5,873 nt of DNA. Source: CAZHUM01 sp046484045. GTDB lineage: Archaea > Thermoplasmatota > Thermoplasmata > Halarchaeoplasmatales > Halarchaeoplasmataceae. Numbering within the stretch: the stretch's first letter is position 1; every line of letters starts with the position of its first letter. The position numbers were made by a program, and so were the translations under genes. The DNA lies in NCBI GenBank assembly GCA_046484045.1, contig JAWOBZ010000088.1:1-5873 (forward strand), written 5' to 3'. Shown here one piece after another: positions 5,477 to 5,873 of this stretch. The notes under the pieces are model-generated. The model had not been told where the DNA came from. It worked only from the letters and a program-made list of their open reading frames with translations, and searched no databases.

Positions 5477-5533
5477 CCACTGTAGGAGCAAAGCTCTGCT
5501 TTGCGACTAAGTGGAGAAATTGCACAGCAATTT
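5477..5533. repeat. Array unit 1: CCACTGTAG, palindrome D, CTAAGTGG, palindrome E
   Basis: Within this 57-bp unit CCACT (5477-5481) can pair with AGTGG (5510-5514), and TAG (5483-5485) with CTA (5507-5509). A GA/GA internal loop follows, then stem GCAAAGC/GCTTTGC (5488-5494/5498-5504) around TCT. After AGTGG comes palindrome E, AAATTGC-ACA-GCAATTT (5517-5533). The AGTGG can instead pair with the next CCACT (5534-5538), enclosing E. The first nine bases, CCACTGTAG, are identical to 5595-5603 in the tRNA gene. Confidence 0.85.
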
Positions 5534-5594
5534 CCACTGTACGAGCCAAAATTATAAATTTTGGCGAGTAAGTGGGAAATTACGAAGTAATTTG
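5534..5594. repeat. Array unit 2: CCACTGTAC, palindrome F, GTAAGTGG, palindrome G
   Basis: A 61-bp unit with the same plan as unit 1 and different stem sequence: CCACT (5534-5538) with AGTGG (5571-5575), TAC (5540-5542) with GTA (5568-5570), a GA/GA internal loop, then GCCAAAATT/AATTTTGGC (5545-5553/5557-5565) around ATA. Palindrome G follows, AAATTAC-GAA-GTAATTT (5577-5593). The AGTGG can also pair with CCACT at 5595-5599, which is already the 5' acceptor strand of the tRNA. Last base 5594 is the first base of the tRNA. Confidence 0.85.
5552..5559 (+). promoter_or_regulatory. TATA box of tRNA-Thr inside palindrome F
   Basis: TTATAAAT at the centre of palindrome F. About 26 bases on, transcription would begin near 5582, roughly 12 bases before the mature tRNA 5' end. 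The upstream CCAAAA could act as BRE. Most of the palindrome array would then lie outside the primary tRNA transcript. Confidence 0.55.
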
Positions 5595-5667
5595 CCACTG
5601 TAGCTTAGTCCGGCAGAGCGGCTGACTTGTAATCAGCAGGTCGGGGGTTCAATTCCCTCCAGTGGCT
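5594..5667 (+). tRNA. tRNA-Thr (anticodon TGT)
   Basis: A 74-base cloverleaf. The acceptor GCCACTG (5594-5600) pairs with CAGTGGC (5660-5666), with discriminator T5667, as is usual for archaeal tRNA-Thr. The D stem is GCTT/GAGC (5603-5606/5616-5619). The anticodon stem is GCTGA/TCAGC (5621-5625/5633-5637), with loop CTTGTAA and anticodon TGT (5628-5630), reading ACA. The variable loop is AGGTC. The T stem is GGGGG/CCCTC with one G·T pair around TTCAATT. There is no intron, and the 3' CCA is not encoded. The 5' end lies directly against the palindrome array, sharing its CCACTGTAG junction. Confidence 0.96.
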
Positions 5668-5816
5668 CATTCTTTCCTTTATATATGGGGTGCAAATCCA
5701 TTACGTTTTATAAGGGTGTATCGAATAATTATTTTTCGGTCCCTGGAGAGCATAATTTTAGATTATTTACTTACCACTATATTTATAGATATATATTCAA
5801 CTTACGATAATACTGT
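5668..5816. other. AT-rich intergenic stretch without a recognised gene
   Basis: Between the tRNA and the right-edge coding remnant I see no open frame of useful length and no further AGTGG/CCACT hairpin. One isolated CCACTATA occurs near 5774 in a run of TATA-like sequence. Confidence 0.4.
5670..5680 (+). terminator. T-rich terminator after tRNA-Thr
   Basis: TTCTTTCCTTT begins three bases after the tRNA and has the form of an archaeal T-rich termination signal. Confidence 0.45.
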
Positions 5817-5873
5817 TTAACCCTCTCCTTTCACCGTAACATCGCACTCCCTACACCAGTACCATTCTTCCTT
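5817..5873 (-). CDS. C-terminal end of a protein with a CxxC knuckle (runs off the right edge)
   Basis: On the minus strand the last 18 codons before a TAA stop (5819-5817) read EEWYWCRECDVTVKGEG after one Lys. The CRECD pair of cysteines looks like half of a small zinc ribbon at a protein C-terminus, and codon content resembles coding rather than the AT-rich gap beside it. The rest lies outside the window, so the family cannot be named. With so short a stretch, an open frame by chance remains possible. Confidence 0.4.
   Translation of the reverse strand, partial: KEEWYWCRECDVTVKGEG

Noticed and set aside
5411..5594. A CRISPR array
   Set aside because: The constant parts are only 5-9 bases, the intervening parts are palindromes rather than unique spacers, and only two full units exist.
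5411..5594. Integron attC sites or bulge-helix-bulge splice motifs
   Set aside because: No GTT/AAC core boxes or extrahelical-base pattern of attC is seen, and the paired regions do not give two 3-base bulges separated by a 4-bp helix.

Overview
The window is from an archaeon, most likely a euryarchaeote. A Thermoplasmatota-like lineage is plausible, but the sequence does not prove it. The evidence is: promoters built on TATA boxes about 26 bases ahead of the start, at least one apparently leaderless mRNA, a tRNA-Thr gene without an encoded CCA, a ribbon-helix-helix (RHH) regulator placed upstream of an FtsZ-family gene, and a QueF-family enzyme. The DNA is AT-rich, with very AT-rich intergenic regions.

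Layout. At the left edge, on the minus strand, is the start of a carbamate kinase gene (1-206). A 170-base gap with two long hairpins (266-355) separates it from a two-gene ABC-2 exporter, ATPase then permease, joined by an ATGA overlap (2079-377, minus). A short divergent promoter region that may use one shared AT-rich box leads to a QueF-family tunnel-fold enzyme (2163-2582, plus). Its 3' end overlaps the 3' end of a convergent membrane-bound metal-dependent hydrolase (YdjM/DUF457 type; 3108-2542, minus). Next, on the minus strand, come an RHH regulator and a short FtsZ-like GTPase (4526-3178), the arrangement of the haloarchaeal cdrS-ftsZ2 pair. Divergent from these is a rubrerythrin (4791-5327, plus). 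After it comes a dense array of palindromes (5411-5599) running directly into a tRNA-Thr(UGU) gene (5594-5667). The right edge holds the last codons of a minus-strand protein with a CxxC knuckle.

How the genes relate. The ATPase and permease form one transporter, and the RHH protein probably regulates its own operon with the FtsZ-like gene. The other genes look like independent housekeeping or stress units, each with its own promoter.

The two most unusual things are these. (1) A ladder of palindromes upstream of tRNA-Thr has stems of differing sequence but constant junctions (CCACTGTA and TAAGTGG), and those junctions match the acceptor-stem strands of the tRNA. Copies differ by paired compensatory changes, and the same junction code reappears, inverted, at 266-355. 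(2) The FtsZ-like protein keeps the GTP-binding half of the tubulin fold but lacks the T7 synergy loop and the whole C-terminal domain, which an acidic tail replaces.
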